A stretch of 64,000 nt of DNA from Clostridium homopropionicum DSM 5847 (GTDB lineage: Bacteria; Bacillota; Clostridia; Clostridiales; Clostridiaceae). Shown piece by piece: positions 9,161 to 17,945 of this stretch (positions are counted from its first letter, which is position 1; each line of letters starts with the position of its first letter). A program made the position numbers and the translations under genes. Location of the stretch: assembly GCF_001263795.1 (NCBI RefSeq), contig NZ_LHUR01000024.1, positions 24,818 through 88,817 on the forward strand, in the 5' to 3' direction. The notes below the pieces were generated by a model. That model did not search any database. It saw only the letters and a program-made list of their open reading frames with translations, and was not told the DNA's origin.

Positions 9161-9886
9161 TTATTGAACGCCTTCTCTGTTTATAATAAACTTTTTTGCT
9201 TTTAGTTCATAAGTATCATCAAGTGGTGGAAGTAGGAACTTTCCATATTTGTTCTCTAAAGCTAACTTTATAAGTCTATCTGCTAACTCAGGGTTTTTAG
9301 ATAATAAGGATCCGTGGAAATAAGAACAGAAGGTATTCTTATAAATGCATCCTTCGTAACCGTCCTCTCCATTATTTCCGTAACCTGCAAGAACCTTTCC
9401 TAGAGGTTTTAAAGAACCAATATAGGTTTTACCAGAATGATTTTCGAAGCCAACATATGTTTCATTAAATTCTTTATTATATATTACAGTATTTCCAATA
9501 AAGCGCTTTCCGCTGCTTTTGGTATATATGTCTAATGCATTTAAACCTTCAATTTCTTTTCCATCAGAGGTAACGTAATATTTTCCTAAAAGCTGATATC
9601 CTCCGCAAATAGATAAGAATACTTTATTTTTTTCAATATAATTAATTATATTACTCTTTTTTGTACTTTTTAGATCTTTAGATACTAAACTTTGTTCAGA
9701 ATCTTGGCCACCACCGAAAAAAACTATATCATACTTGTCGGGTTTAAATTCATCATTTAAAGATACATGAGAAATATTAGTTTTAATGCCTCGACTTTCA
9801 CATCTGTATTTTAGAATTAATATGTTTCCAACATCACCATAGACATTTAATAGATCAGGATACATATGACATATATTTAATTCCAA
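9161..9886 (-). CDS. gatD: Lipid II isoglutaminyl synthase, glutamine amidotransferase subunit GatD
   Basis: 241 aa. It is a CobB/CobQ-type class I glutaminase: FFGGGQDSEQ near residue 57, the nucleophile C94 in SICGGYQ, and H191 in YFHGSLL. C94 matches the known catalytic Cys of S. aureus GatD. It supplies ammonia to MurT for amidation of the alpha-carboxyl of D-Glu in lipid II, on the cytoplasmic face of the membrane. The gene lies just downstream of murT on the same strand, the usual order. The ATG follows GAGGTGATAT. Confidence 0.93.
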   Translation of the reverse strand: MELNICHMYPDLLNVYGDVGNILILKYRCESRGIKTNISHVSLNDEFKPDKYDIVFFGGGQDSEQSLVSKDLKSTKKSNIINYIEKNKVFLSICGGYQLLGKYYVTSDGKEIEGLNALDIYTKSSGKRFIGNTVIYNKEFNETYVGFENHSGKTYIGSLKPLGKVLAGYGNNGEDGYEGCIYKNTFCSYFHGSLLSKNPELADRLIKLALENKYGKFLLPPLDDTYELKAKKFIINREGVQ

Positions 9887-9958
9887 GATATCACCTCAAT
9901 CTTACTACTAAAATCATATTTATAAATTTTTATACTATTATATTACTTTTAAAGGTTG

Positions 9959-11389
9959 CTACCACAAATTACTTATATAACCCTTATTATTTAGAAATTT
10001 TCTAAAGCTTGTCATAGCAGTGTAAGTTGCTAATAGATAAATCATTGAATCATTACCTTTCGAGATTCTATCCAACAGAGAATCGTAATCATCACATAAT
10101 GAAAATCTTTTTTCATTAAATCCTGCTACCTTAAGCCTTATACTTAAATCGTATAAGCGAATTCCTGATAAAATTATGTGTTGTATAGTATTATTATCAA
10201 GGTTCTCAAAACCAACATCCCAGATCCAAGAAACATCAGTGCCATCAGCATAATTATCATTAAGTAATAGGGCTAAGCTTTTACTCTTTTTATCCAAATT
10301 AATAGAGTTTAATGCTTCGTCAAAACCTGCTGGATTTTTAACTAAAATAATTTTTACATTTTTATCGTTTATTTTAATTAATTCTTGTCGCCCAAATTTA
10401 GAATCTAAGGTTTTTAGAGAATCGTAAATAAATTTATCCTTTACTCCTAGGAGTTTACTAACAGAAAATGCGCATAAAGCATTGTAGATATTATAGGTCC
10501 CAGCTTGATTTATAAAAAATTTTTTATTATCGATTAAAACACAAGATCCATTGCTATCAAGATTAAGTATATTGTTTACGGAAAAATCAAGTTTAGGTCT
10601 TGTGTTACCGCATTTTGGACAATAATAATCTCCTAAATGGTTGTAAATTGTAAAGTTATATATATAAGGCTCACTGCATACTTTACAAAACTTAGAGTCA
10701 AGATTAACACTTGTCTTGTTTGAGTTGCTTGCAGGTGATGAAAAACCGTAATATAGAATTTTGTTAGGTAAGTCCATTTTACCAAGTAAAGGTTCATCTC
10801 CGTTTAAAACTAAGATAGTTTCTGGAGTATTTTTAATACCTTCTACTATTTTACTTAATGTAGTGTTTACCTCTCCATATCTATCAAGTTGATCTCTAAA
10901 TAAGTTTGTAATACAGATCATTTCGGGCTTTACATGTTTTGTAACAAATTTTAAATTAGCTTCATCAACTTCAATAACAGCATAGGTATTTTTTGCTTTA
11001 GAAAAGAATGAATAATTCTTTAAAAAGCAAGATATTATACCAGTGTATAAATTAGCACCAGTGCTATTTGAAATAACACCAATTCCACTATTTTTTAATA
11101 TTGAATATATCATATTAGTTGTGGTAGTTTTGCCATTTGTCCCTGTTACAAGTATTGCAGTATAGTTTTTTGATATTTTTGATAGGATATTTTTATCAAA
11201 TTTAAGAGCAACTTTTCCAGGAAAGTTTGTGCCACCTTTATATAATTTATTTGAAATAAAAATTAGTAACTTTGAAGTAACTATTCCTAATAAAGAAATA
11301 AATCTTATTTTAATACACCTCCGCCTTATTATAGAATTATGTACTATTTTACAAAAATTATGCAAATGGCTGTAACACAATTTTATCAT
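9959..11389 (-). CDS. murT: Lipid II isoglutaminyl synthase, Mur-ligase subunit MurT
   Basis: A Mur ligase with the P-loop VTGTNGKTTTT, a central four-Cys zinc ribbon (CKVC ... CPKC), and the MurT C-terminal domain. With GatD it amidates D-Glu of lipid II. Given here from the only canonical start (ATG at 11389), but that adds a 25-residue head without a ribosome site. A strong GGAGGTG (11322-11316) lies just before in-frame ATT (11314) and ATA (11308), and family members begin at about MKIRF, which corresponds to this ATT-AAA-ATA-AGA. The true protein is therefore probably 449-451 aa, starting at a rare codon. Operon with gatD. Confidence 0.9.
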   Translation of the reverse strand: MIKLCYSHLHNFCKIVHNSIIRRRCIKIRFISLLGIVTSKLLIFISNKLYKGGTNFPGKVALKFDKNILSKISKNYTAILVTGTNGKTTTTNMIYSILKNSGIGVISNSTGANLYTGIISCFLKNYSFFSKAKNTYAVIEVDEANLKFVTKHVKPEMICITNLFRDQLDRYGEVNTTLSKIVEGIKNTPETILVLNGDEPLLGKMDLPNKILYYGFSSPASNSNKTSVNLDSKFCKVCSEPYIYNFTIYNHLGDYYCPKCGNTRPKLDFSVNNILNLDSNGSCVLIDNKKFFINQAGTYNIYNALCAFSVSKLLGVKDKFIYDSLKTLDSKFGRQELIKINDKNVKIILVKNPAGFDEALNSINLDKKSKSLALLLNDNYADGTDVSWIWDVGFENLDNNTIQHIILSGIRLYDLSIRLKVAGFNEKRFSLCDDYDSLLDRISKGNDSMIYLLATYTAMTSFRKFLNNKGYISNLW

Positions 11390-11470
11390 GTATGAAAGAT
11401 GATGGGAATATTTTACATATTATATATTTTCTTTTAAATACTATGAATTTCCACATTATTTATTACTAAA

Positions 11471-11527
11471 AATCAAATAATCCATAAATTCTTATTATTA
11501 ATAATAAAAATTATGGATTATTTGATT
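11471..11527 (-). terminator. Long inverted repeat after the capA-like gene
   Basis: AATCAAATAATCCATAA (11471-11487) and its perfect 17-nt reverse complement (11511-11527), followed on the minus strand by TTTTTAG. It acts as the likely terminator of the capA-like gene, separating it from murT. Confidence 0.7.
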
Positions 11528-11569
11528 AATATATGACGTAAAATTTTAAATTTAAATAAGCATATTTTA

Positions 11570-12787
11570 TTAGTTTATAGGAATATTATAAAAGTTACCA
11601 TCTAATTTGAACCCTAAATTTTTAGATAAATTGTTTATTTTGTTTAATAATTCTTCTTTTTTATTTCCTGAAACAGGAGTAGGTCTGTAATCATTTATAT
11701 AATTAACTGAAGAAATTTTACAAGGGATAACTTTTAGATCATAAGATTTAAGCATACTATTTTGGGTTTTAAATTTAACCTGAACGATCATTGTATCCTT
11801 ATCGCTAGGATTTTTATTTCCTCCAAAAGAGAAATTACCCATGCTGTAACAAATAATTCGATTTTTATATTTTTCTATTCCTTGAAGAACATGAGGGTGA
11901 TGGCCGATTATAAGATCTGCACCATTATCAATAGCAAAATGAGCTAAAGATTTTTGAGTTGAATTAGGCTCATAACTGCCTTCATCGCCCCAATGGAAGT
12001 TAATAATTATGATACAGTTTTTAGACTTTAACTCTGAGATATCATTCTTTATTTTGTTCTGCAGCTCTTTGCTATTATAGTAGCCTTTATACCCTAAAAA
12101 TCCTAGTTTTACACCTTTAACTTCTTCAATCCATGTATTACCTTCTCCAAAGTATTTTATATTTTCTTTTTTTAAAGCCTCTTTTGTATCTTTAAAACCA
12201 ATATTTAAGTAATCAAAGATATGATTATTCGATAAGTTTACTCCCTCTATACTTGAAGAGGATAAAATTTTTGCATATTCAGGTGGAGCTTTAAATGCGA
12301 ACTGCTTGTCTGCTTTTGTAGAAGAATTTGTAAGAGTACCTTCAAAATTTACTGTTGTAATATCATCACTACTAAATATGGAGTATACATTTTTAAAAAA
12401 ATATGAATAATCATTATTATTTTTCTTTAAGACGTGGGGAAGAGAATCTTCATAAGAATATTTGTCATCACTTCCTAAAGTACAATCTCCAGTGGAACTT
12501 AATAGAATCTCTGTATAAGTAGGTTTCTGGCTGCTTTTCTCTGTATCAACTTTCTTATTAGGTGTAATCATTTTTGTATTATCTTCAGGTTCCGCATCTT
12601 TTAATATGAGGTTTGAAGTTTGAGATTTACCCTTAAACAAGTTTAAGAATAATGAAAAAGTAGTATGTTTACTAGAAAACATATATATAGCAAAAGGTAA
12701 AGAAATAACTAAAAAGATTATTAATAAGAGCATAAATAGTCTACGTTTCTTTATTTTCCTAGAACGCTTTCTTTTTCTGTTTTGCAT
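11570..12787 (-). CDS. CapA/PgsA-family metallophosphoesterase-like protein, membrane anchored
   Basis: 405 aa from the ATG at 12787, placed 6 nt behind AGGAGGT; a longer ORF upstream has no ribosome site. The N-terminus is very basic, then one membrane segment (about residues 18-38), so the domain is extracellular. PGA_cap motifs: STGDCTLG, NFEGTLT, LSNNHIFDY, INFHWGDE and GHHPHVLQG. Relatives include the poly-gamma-glutamate capsule protein CapA/PgsA, but no capB/capC-type partners are near, so a role in gamma-PGA synthesis should not be assumed. Neighbours are envelope genes. Confidence 0.85.
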   Translation of the reverse strand: MQNRKRKRSRKIKKRRLFMLLLIIFLVISLPFAIYMFSSKHTTFSLFLNLFKGKSQTSNLILKDAEPEDNTKMITPNKKVDTEKSSQKPTYTEILLSSTGDCTLGSDDKYSYEDSLPHVLKKNNNDYSYFFKNVYSIFSSDDITTVNFEGTLTNSSTKADKQFAFKAPPEYAKILSSSSIEGVNLSNNHIFDYLNIGFKDTKEALKKENIKYFGEGNTWIEEVKGVKLGFLGYKGYYNSKELQNKIKNDISELKSKNCIIIINFHWGDEGSYEPNSTQKSLAHFAIDNGADLIIGHHPHVLQGIEKYKNRIICYSMGNFSFGGNKNPSDKDTMIVQVKFKTQNSMLKSYDLKVIPCKISSVNYINDYRPTPVSGNKKEELLNKINNLSKNLGFKLDGNFYNIPIN

Positions 12788-12975
12788 ATAACGACCTCCT
12801 AATATCTTACTACAATATTTTAATAGAATTATCATATAATGTCTATTAAATAAAAATTTTCATTCTTGATCTACTCTAAACAGAACGTAAAATATTTAGG
12901 GAAGTAAATTTATAGATTTTTAATATAAAGTTTGATAGAATGATAATTGAAACGTTTAAGAGAGAAGGTGAAATT

Positions 12976-14691
12976 ATGAATTCAGATATTTTTCAAAAAC
13001 TAATAGATAAACTTTATAAGTTTAATACTAAGAGAACGGTATATTTTTTGATTACATTACTGTGTGCTCTGATAATTATATTAGTGTTTTGGATAAATAA
13101 TCCTAATAGAATAAATAAATATAATTCAGCGTTAAAAGAGAAAGGAGATAAATTCCTTTTTAATGGAGAATATGATAAGGCTATAGAAGAGTATTTAAAA
13201 ATAAAAATAAGTAATTCTAAAGATGGCTCAGAAGAGAGTCTGAAAAATATTCGAATTGCCCAAATTTATGCCTTAAAAGGAGACAATGATAATTATAATA
13301 AATACATTAATAGCGTTAAGAATTCAAATATAAAGCAGGAACAAGTATTAAGTAAATTAATGTTAGATAGTCTTTTTAATGGAAGTATAAGTGATAGTTT
13401 TAAATATGGAGAAGAAGCGTTAAAAATTAATCCTCAAAACAAAGAAGTTATAAAGTCTATGATAGCTTTATATATTGCAAACAATAAAAGAGACCAAGCT
13501 GTTAAGCTAATTAAAAATTATCCAGTAGATACTAAGTCCCCGTATGATGTAGCAGAAAACGCTAGAATGCTACTGATAATTGGAGACATAAATGAAGGCT
13601 TAAATCAGTTGAAGAAAGCTTATGATATGGATAAGGATGAATATAAAATTTATGATGTTTTGGCTCAAGAATCTTTATATAATAAGGAAAAAATTTTAAA
13701 AGCCATAAGTGACCTTTCAATTAAAAATCCAAATGAAACAGCATATAAGATGTGGCTTGCCAAAATTTATTCATTAAATTCAACAACTAATGATAAAGCT
13801 GAAAAATTAATAAATGAATTGCAAAACAAAGATACTGGAAAGATAGAAATTCAATTAATAAAGGCAGCTGTTCTTCAAAACTCAAATAAGGTAGAGGAAT
13901 CAGATAAGTTAATCAAGCAAATAATAACAGAAAATAAAAAAGATTACAGAGCATTTCATAGTGCTGGATGGTTATATTTAAGAAACGGTGATTTTGATAA
14001 AGCTATAGATAACTGCAATAAATCAATTGAACAAAATAAAAACTATCCTGATAATTATGCTTTCTTAATGCCGGAAATTTTAAAATCAATAGATAAATCA
14101 CAGAATGCAGGTACGTATTATCAAACTGCAATAGAGAAGGAACCATACAATTATAATATATTAATTAACACTGCAAACTACTATGGAAATATAGCAAATA
14201 AAATAAGTAAAGCAATAGATCTATATAAATTAGCTAGCCTTATTAATCCAAATGAACCTGAAATTAAATACAACATGGCTTTATTATATTTCAATGATGG
14301 AAAAGACAATGAGGCTGTACAAGCTCTTAAGGATTGTATAAAGTTAAACAGAAGTTCTTTGAAGTATCATAGAACATTGGGAACTATTTACCTTAATATG
14401 GGAAAACATCAAGAAGGCATAAAAGAGATAAGAGAAGCATTTAAGTACGACGAAAATGATATTTTAACCTTAAATAATGCAGGCTGCTATTACATAATAT
14501 ACACTAATGATTTTAATAGGGGATACTATAATTTAAAGAAAGCAGTGGCAGGGATAAATAAGGATACAGATGAATATACCAAAAGAGTAATAAATGAAAA
14601 TTACAACAATGTAAAAGCTATTATCGAAAAAATTGAGAAGGGTAAGGGAAATGAATCTATAAAAATTCCAGATTTTAGACTTCTTTATTAA
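12976..14691 (+). CDS. Membrane-anchored TPR protein
   Basis: 571 aa from the ATG at 12976 (AGAAGGTGA upstream). One membrane helix at about residues 20-40 is followed by around ten tetratricopeptide units, for example NKYNSALKEKGDKFLFNGEYDKAIEEY and later AIDLYKLASLINPNEPEIKYNMALLY. The layout (short cytoplasmic head, one helix, TPR scaffold) suggests a protein-interaction platform at the outer face of the membrane. No partner can be named. Unrelated in detail to the XRE-TPR proteins upstream. A transposase element begins 10 bp after its stop codon. Confidence 0.8.
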   Translation: MNSDIFQKLIDKLYKFNTKRTVYFLITLLCALIIILVFWINNPNRINKYNSALKEKGDKFLFNGEYDKAIEEYLKIKISNSKDGSEESLKNIRIAQIYALKGDNDNYNKYINSVKNSNIKQEQVLSKLMLDSLFNGSISDSFKYGEEALKINPQNKEVIKSMIALYIANNKRDQAVKLIKNYPVDTKSPYDVAENARMLLIIGDINEGLNQLKKAYDMDKDEYKIYDVLAQESLYNKEKILKAISDLSIKNPNETAYKMWLAKIYSLNSTTNDKAEKLINELQNKDTGKIEIQLIKAAVLQNSNKVEESDKLIKQIITENKKDYRAFHSAGWLYLRNGDFDKAIDNCNKSIEQNKNYPDNYAFLMPEILKSIDKSQNAGTYYQTAIEKEPYNYNILINTANYYGNIANKISKAIDLYKLASLINPNEPEIKYNMALLYFNDGKDNEAVQALKDCIKLNRSSLKYHRTLGTIYLNMGKHQEGIKEIREAFKYDENDILTLNNAGCYYIIYTNDFNRGYYNLKKAVAGINKDTDEYTKRVINENYNNVKAIIEKIEKGKGNESIKIPDFRLLY

Positions 14692-14787
14692 AGAAAAAAA
14701 GGGGACGGTTCACAAGTTTTTATGCATATTGCCACAGATAAAAATTATCTAACCTAATATGTAAAAAAGAATATATATGAGAAAAAT

Positions 14788-14835
14788 ACGTAAAAACAAG
14801 CTTTATAATTTTAAAATTATAAAGCTTGTTTACGT
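14788..14835. terminator. 48-nt near-perfect palindrome downstream of the transposase gene
   Basis: AACAAGCTTTATAATTTT (14795-14812) is followed immediately by its exact reverse complement (14813-14830), and ACGTA/TACGT extends both sides with a 2-nt bulge. It lies 33 nt after the transposase stop, followed on the minus strand by ATTTTT. It may be a terminator, or a structured part of the element recognised by the transposase. Confidence 0.65.
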
Positions 14836-14867
14836 TTAAAGCTATAAAAATATATGTTAGTTTTTGA

Positions 14868-15821
14868 TTAAGGATTAGGACAAGGTTTATTTAAGCTAGA
14901 CTCGTTCCATTTTATAAAATCATCAATAGCACTAATGTATTTGGAATTATCTGTGACTAATTTATACCCTTTATCACTTAGCTGAGATAGAGAAGATAAA
15001 GTTAAATTATTTATTACGCTAGTCATATCTACCAGCTTCATATCACAAAGATTTCTCATTAAAAATACACAAATACTCTTAAAGATTGAAGATGTTCTTT
15101 TGAATTTTATATTTAAATGCTGTTTATCAAAGCTGTAATTTTTAGAAACAAACTCAACGATTTCTTTAGGTGAAAAGTCCCTAACTAAAGTTTTTTTGTA
15201 ACTTTTATACTCTGAATGTGGTTCATAGTCTTTTGGAATGCTATTTAAATCAATTTTCTCATTTATACCAATTCTTGATTTAACAAAGGACTTATATCTT
15301 GAAAGTGATTGAAAGGGATCATTTTTGAAGTAATTCAGTATAAAATCTTTATCCAATATTGAGAAAATGTCTTTAAATTTACCTAAATATATTCCAAAGC
15401 TGGAGTACTTATAATTTTCAACGCAGTTTAAATAGCCTTTTATATCTTTCGGGTTGTTATGAATATAAGCAGAAATATTTATTACTGAATCATCTGTATT
15501 TGCAAGTTTACTTTTAAATCTATCGCCAAATAAATGTCCATGTCTATTGTATTTTCTATTGAAATATTGTGAGTAGCATTGATTGATACAATGCATAAAT
15601 TTGCTAATATCGGAACCATTTGAATCAATCAAAAAGTGAACGTGATTGCTCATCAAACAATAGGCATAAACTTTAAAGGAAAAAGCAGCTTTATACTTCT
15701 TAACATATTTTAGATAAACATTTTTATCTCTGTCACATCTAAATAAGCTAACCTCTGATATACTTCTTGCCATTATATGATAAATACCATTTGATAATTT
15801 AATTCTAGCAGATCTTGGCAA
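14868..15821 (-). CDS. REP-associated tyrosine transposase (RAYT, IS200-like Y1 family)
   Basis: 317 aa from a TTG start at 15821, chosen because AAGGAGG lies 8 nt upstream and because the family begins MPRSAR. The HUH motif is MSNHVHFLI (H60, H62), and the nucleophile Tyr is in CYSQYFNRKYNRHGHLFGDRFKS (Y83 or Y86), diagnostic for RAYTs. The C-terminal 130 residues resemble the extra DnaA-C/HTH-like region seen in Firmicutes members. RAYTs are single-copy, domesticated relatives of IS200 enzymes that bind and nick hairpin repeats of their own genome. All motifs look intact, so it may be active. Confidence 0.92.
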   Translation of the reverse strand: MPRSARIKLSNGIYHIMARSISEVSLFRCDRDKNVYLKYVKKYKAAFSFKVYAYCLMSNHVHFLIDSNGSDISKFMHCINQCYSQYFNRKYNRHGHLFGDRFKSKLANTDDSVINISAYIHNNPKDIKGYLNCVENYKYSSFGIYLGKFKDIFSILDKDFILNYFKNDPFQSLSRYKSFVKSRIGINEKIDLNSIPKDYEPHSEYKSYKKTLVRDFSPKEIVEFVSKNYSFDKQHLNIKFKRTSSIFKSICVFLMRNLCDMKLVDMTSVINNLTLSSLSQLSDKGYKLVTDNSKYISAIDDFIKWNESSLNKPCPNP

Positions 15822-15903
15822 TCTTAATTCCTCCTTCAGAATAAGTAATATATTAAAATGAATTATATACAAGATTCTATATTTTTAATCACCGAAATCA
15901 ATT

Positions 15904-15923
15904 AAAAATTGAGAACTGTCCCC
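15904..15923 (-). repeat. REP copy at the right end of the RAYT element
   Basis: Reverse complement is exactly GGGGACAGTTCTCAATTTTT, identical to the consensus and to the right half of the hairpin after clpB. Confidence 0.9.
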
Positions 15924-16030
15924 AAATTTAACATAGGTTTAAAGCAAAATCAACAATAAAACAATATAATAATGTTATGTGGAAAGGCATTAAGTTTAAC
16001 ATGAAGTTTAAAAAGGGGATGAAATATAAA

Positions 16031-16876
16031 ATGATAGACTTACACTGTCATACCAATAAATCAGATAATTCAATGAATACTTATGAAATATTAAAAATAG
16101 CAGAAAAAAGAAGAATAAAATATCTAGCAATAACTGATCACGATACCACATTAGCTATATATGAAGCAATAAGTATTGGTAAGCAGCTTGGAATAGAAAT
16201 AATCCCGGGAATAGAAATCTCAGCATTTGACTATTTGACAAATAAAATGGTTCATATATTAGGATATTATATAGATCCTAAAAGTAGTTTACTGAATTCT
16301 TTATGCAAACCAATAATTAAAATGAGAAATGAACTTTCGAAAAGTATTGTAAAACATATGATTGAGTTAGGATATGATATTCACTGGGAGTTAGTTAAGA
16401 ATTATGCTCGAGGCAGCTCTTGTGTAAATAAAAAACACATAATGCAAGCAATACTAGATAAAGGATATAGAGGGGACAGTCCTAATTATATTTACGATAG
16501 AATGCTCCAATTAAATTTAAATGGAGGCATGAAATATTTAGATGTAAATGAAGCTATAAAGGCCATCTCGTTAGCAGGTGGAGTTCCTGTACTTGCACAT
16601 CCAGGAGTATTTGATAATTATGACTCAATTGAGAATTTAGTAAAAGTAGGGTTAAAAGGCATAGAAGTTGAACATCCATCTCATTCAGAAAGGGATAAGG
16701 TAGTTTGCAAATTTTATTGTAGCAAGTTCAATTTGATTGAGACTGGTGGTTCAGATTTTCATGGTATATATGGTGGAGTAAAAAACTTGCTTGGTTGTAG
16801 CAATATTGATTTAGATGTTATTAATCAACTGAAAGATAAGAGCAATTGTGGAACTCATAATTTAAAAGTAGTATAA
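16031..16876 (+). CDS. PHP-domain phosphoesterase (copy 1)
   Basis: 281 aa from the ATG at 16031, which begins MIDLHCHTNKSD as the family does; AAAAGGGG lies 12 nt upstream, and in-frame ATGs at 16001 and 16019 are possible. Metal-binding motifs of the PHP fold: HCHTNKSD, TDHDT, PGIEIS, LAHPG, EVEHPSHS and GGSDFHG. Relatives such as YciV/RNase AM act on nucleoside 3',5'-bisphosphates or 5' ends of RNA; the substrate here is unproven. A second member of the family is at 58.4 kb. GGGGACAGTCCTAATT at 16472 inside the gene resembles a degenerate REP copy, encoding RGDSPN. Confidence 0.85.
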   Translation: MIDLHCHTNKSDNSMNTYEILKIAEKRRIKYLAITDHDTTLAIYEAISIGKQLGIEIIPGIEISAFDYLTNKMVHILGYYIDPKSSLLNSLCKPIIKMRNELSKSIVKHMIELGYDIHWELVKNYARGSSCVNKKHIMQAILDKGYRGDSPNYIYDRMLQLNLNGGMKYLDVNEAIKAISLAGGVPVLAHPGVFDNYDSIENLVKVGLKGIEVEHPSHSERDKVVCKFYCSKFNLIETGGSDFHGIYGGVKNLLGCSNIDLDVINQLKDKSNCGTHNLKVV

Positions 16877-16884
16877 GAAATTAC

Positions 16885-16905
16885 CAGCCATGAGGCTGTT
16901 TTTTT
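16885..16905 (+). terminator. Terminator after PHP gene 1
   Basis: CAGCC (16885-16889), loop ATGA, GGCTG (16894-16898), then seven T. Confidence 0.85.
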
Positions 16906-17017
16906 ATTATTTAAAGGATAATTAAATGGAGTGGAGAATATTAAGTATAATGTATATAAGATTTTAAATAGGCAAAAGACATGGAAAGAATAGTAAAAGT
17001 AAAGGAAAAGGTACAAT

Positions 17018-17788
17018 ATGAGGAATATTAAGAGTAAAGTTTATATTAGCTTATCAATTTTGTGTATATTATACTACATAATACTTATTGGCTTTGGTGG
17101 AATAATTAGTTTTTCACTATTTTGGGCATTAGCTGGGGCAGTTTTTTTATTTTTAAGTATAGTTGAGAGAGGTTCAATTACATTTTCTTGGAAGATGTTT
17201 AAAAGGCTTAAACCAGCATTTTATCTGGGGATTACAATTGTAATAACATCATTCTTAATAATTGAATCTTTAATAATTTATTATGGCAGCGATAAAGGTT
17301 TTAAAAAAAGTGATTATTTACTTATCTTAGGAGCAGGTTTAAGAGGAGAAACCATGTCTTTAACTCTAACTCAAAGAATGAATAAAGCTTTAGAGTATTT
17401 AAGAGAACATCCAGATACTAAAATTATTGTATCTGGTGGAAAAGGTACTGGGGAAAGTATTACAGAAGCAGAAGCTATGAAAAGATTTTTAATTCAAAAT
17501 GGAGTTGAGGAAAAGTATATTATAAAAGAAGAAAAGTCAACAAATACTGCTGAAAACTTTCAATATTCAAGAGATATTATAAGGAAAATTGATACAAGAG
17601 AAGCTATAAAAATTACTGTTGTTACAACAAATTTTCATATGTTCAGAGCTAAACAATTAGCTGCACAGGTTGGACTTAAGGATATTTATACAGTTCCATC
17701 AGATTTGCATTTTATTTTAATACCAAATTATTATGTTAGAGAATATTTAGCAGTAATTAAGTCTTATATATTTGATAGAGTTAATTAA
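17018..17788 (+). CDS. YdcF/SanA-like DUF218 membrane protein
   Basis: 256 aa. Two or three membrane helices in the first 90 residues, then a DUF218 domain: LILGAGLRGETMS, TKIIVSGGKGTGESITEAEAM, EEKSTNTAEN, and VVTTNFHMFRA. The family occurs in envelope maintenance (SanA, ElyC), and its biochemical activity is not settled. The ATG sits behind AAGGAAAAGG. A gene remnant of a GNAT acetyltransferase follows directly. Confidence 0.85.
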   Translation: MRNIKSKVYISLSILCILYYIILIGFGGIISFSLFWALAGAVFLFLSIVERGSITFSWKMFKRLKPAFYLGITIVITSFLIIESLIIYYGSDKGFKKSDYLLILGAGLRGETMSLTLTQRMNKALEYLREHPDTKIIVSGGKGTGESITEAEAMKRFLIQNGVEEKYIIKEEKSTNTAENFQYSRDIIRKIDTREAIKITVVTTNFHMFRAKQLAAQVGLKDIYTVPSDLHFILIPNYYVREYLAVIKSYIFDRVN

Positions 17789-17804
17789 AATAGAAAGAAA
17801 GGAA

Positions 17805-17945
17805 GTGAATTTTATTTCATTTAATCTAAGGGCTAAAAGGTGCTATGAGAAGTGCGGCTTCCAAGTTGAAGGAGTACTGAAAGATGAAATATTTAAAGAA
17901 GGTAAATATTATGATGAAATAATAATATATGCTTTTAGAAAATAA
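17805..17945 (+). pseudogene. C-terminal remnant of a GNAT acetyltransferase
   Basis: Reading from GTG 17805 gives 46 codons ending TAA. The peptide FNLRAKRCYEKCGF followed by QVEGVLKDEIF and KYYDEI is the conserved last strand-helix of RimJ/RimL-type GNATs. The N-terminal two thirds, including the acetyl-CoA P-loop, are absent, so this is a decayed gene left after a deletion. Confidence 0.8.

Larger units (their letters stand above)
14701..15923. mobile_element. RAYT element bounded by inverted GGGGAC repeats
   Basis: The left end reads GGGGACGGTTCACAAGTTTT (14701-14720) and the right end is the reverse complement of GGGGACAGTTCTCAATTTTT (15904-15923), so both outer edges begin GGGGAC and point inwards. 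Inside lie the Y1 transposase gene (minus strand) and a near-perfect palindrome. Total 1,223 bp. No target duplication is expected for this enzyme class, and I did not identify one. The left copy carries two substitutions from the family consensus. Confidence 0.75.

Noticed and set aside
16472..16490. GGGGACAGTCCTAATT inside the first PHP gene, as another REP copy
   Set aside because: It matches only the first nine bases well and encodes a plausible family segment (RGDSPN), so it may be chance. It was left out of the firm copy list.
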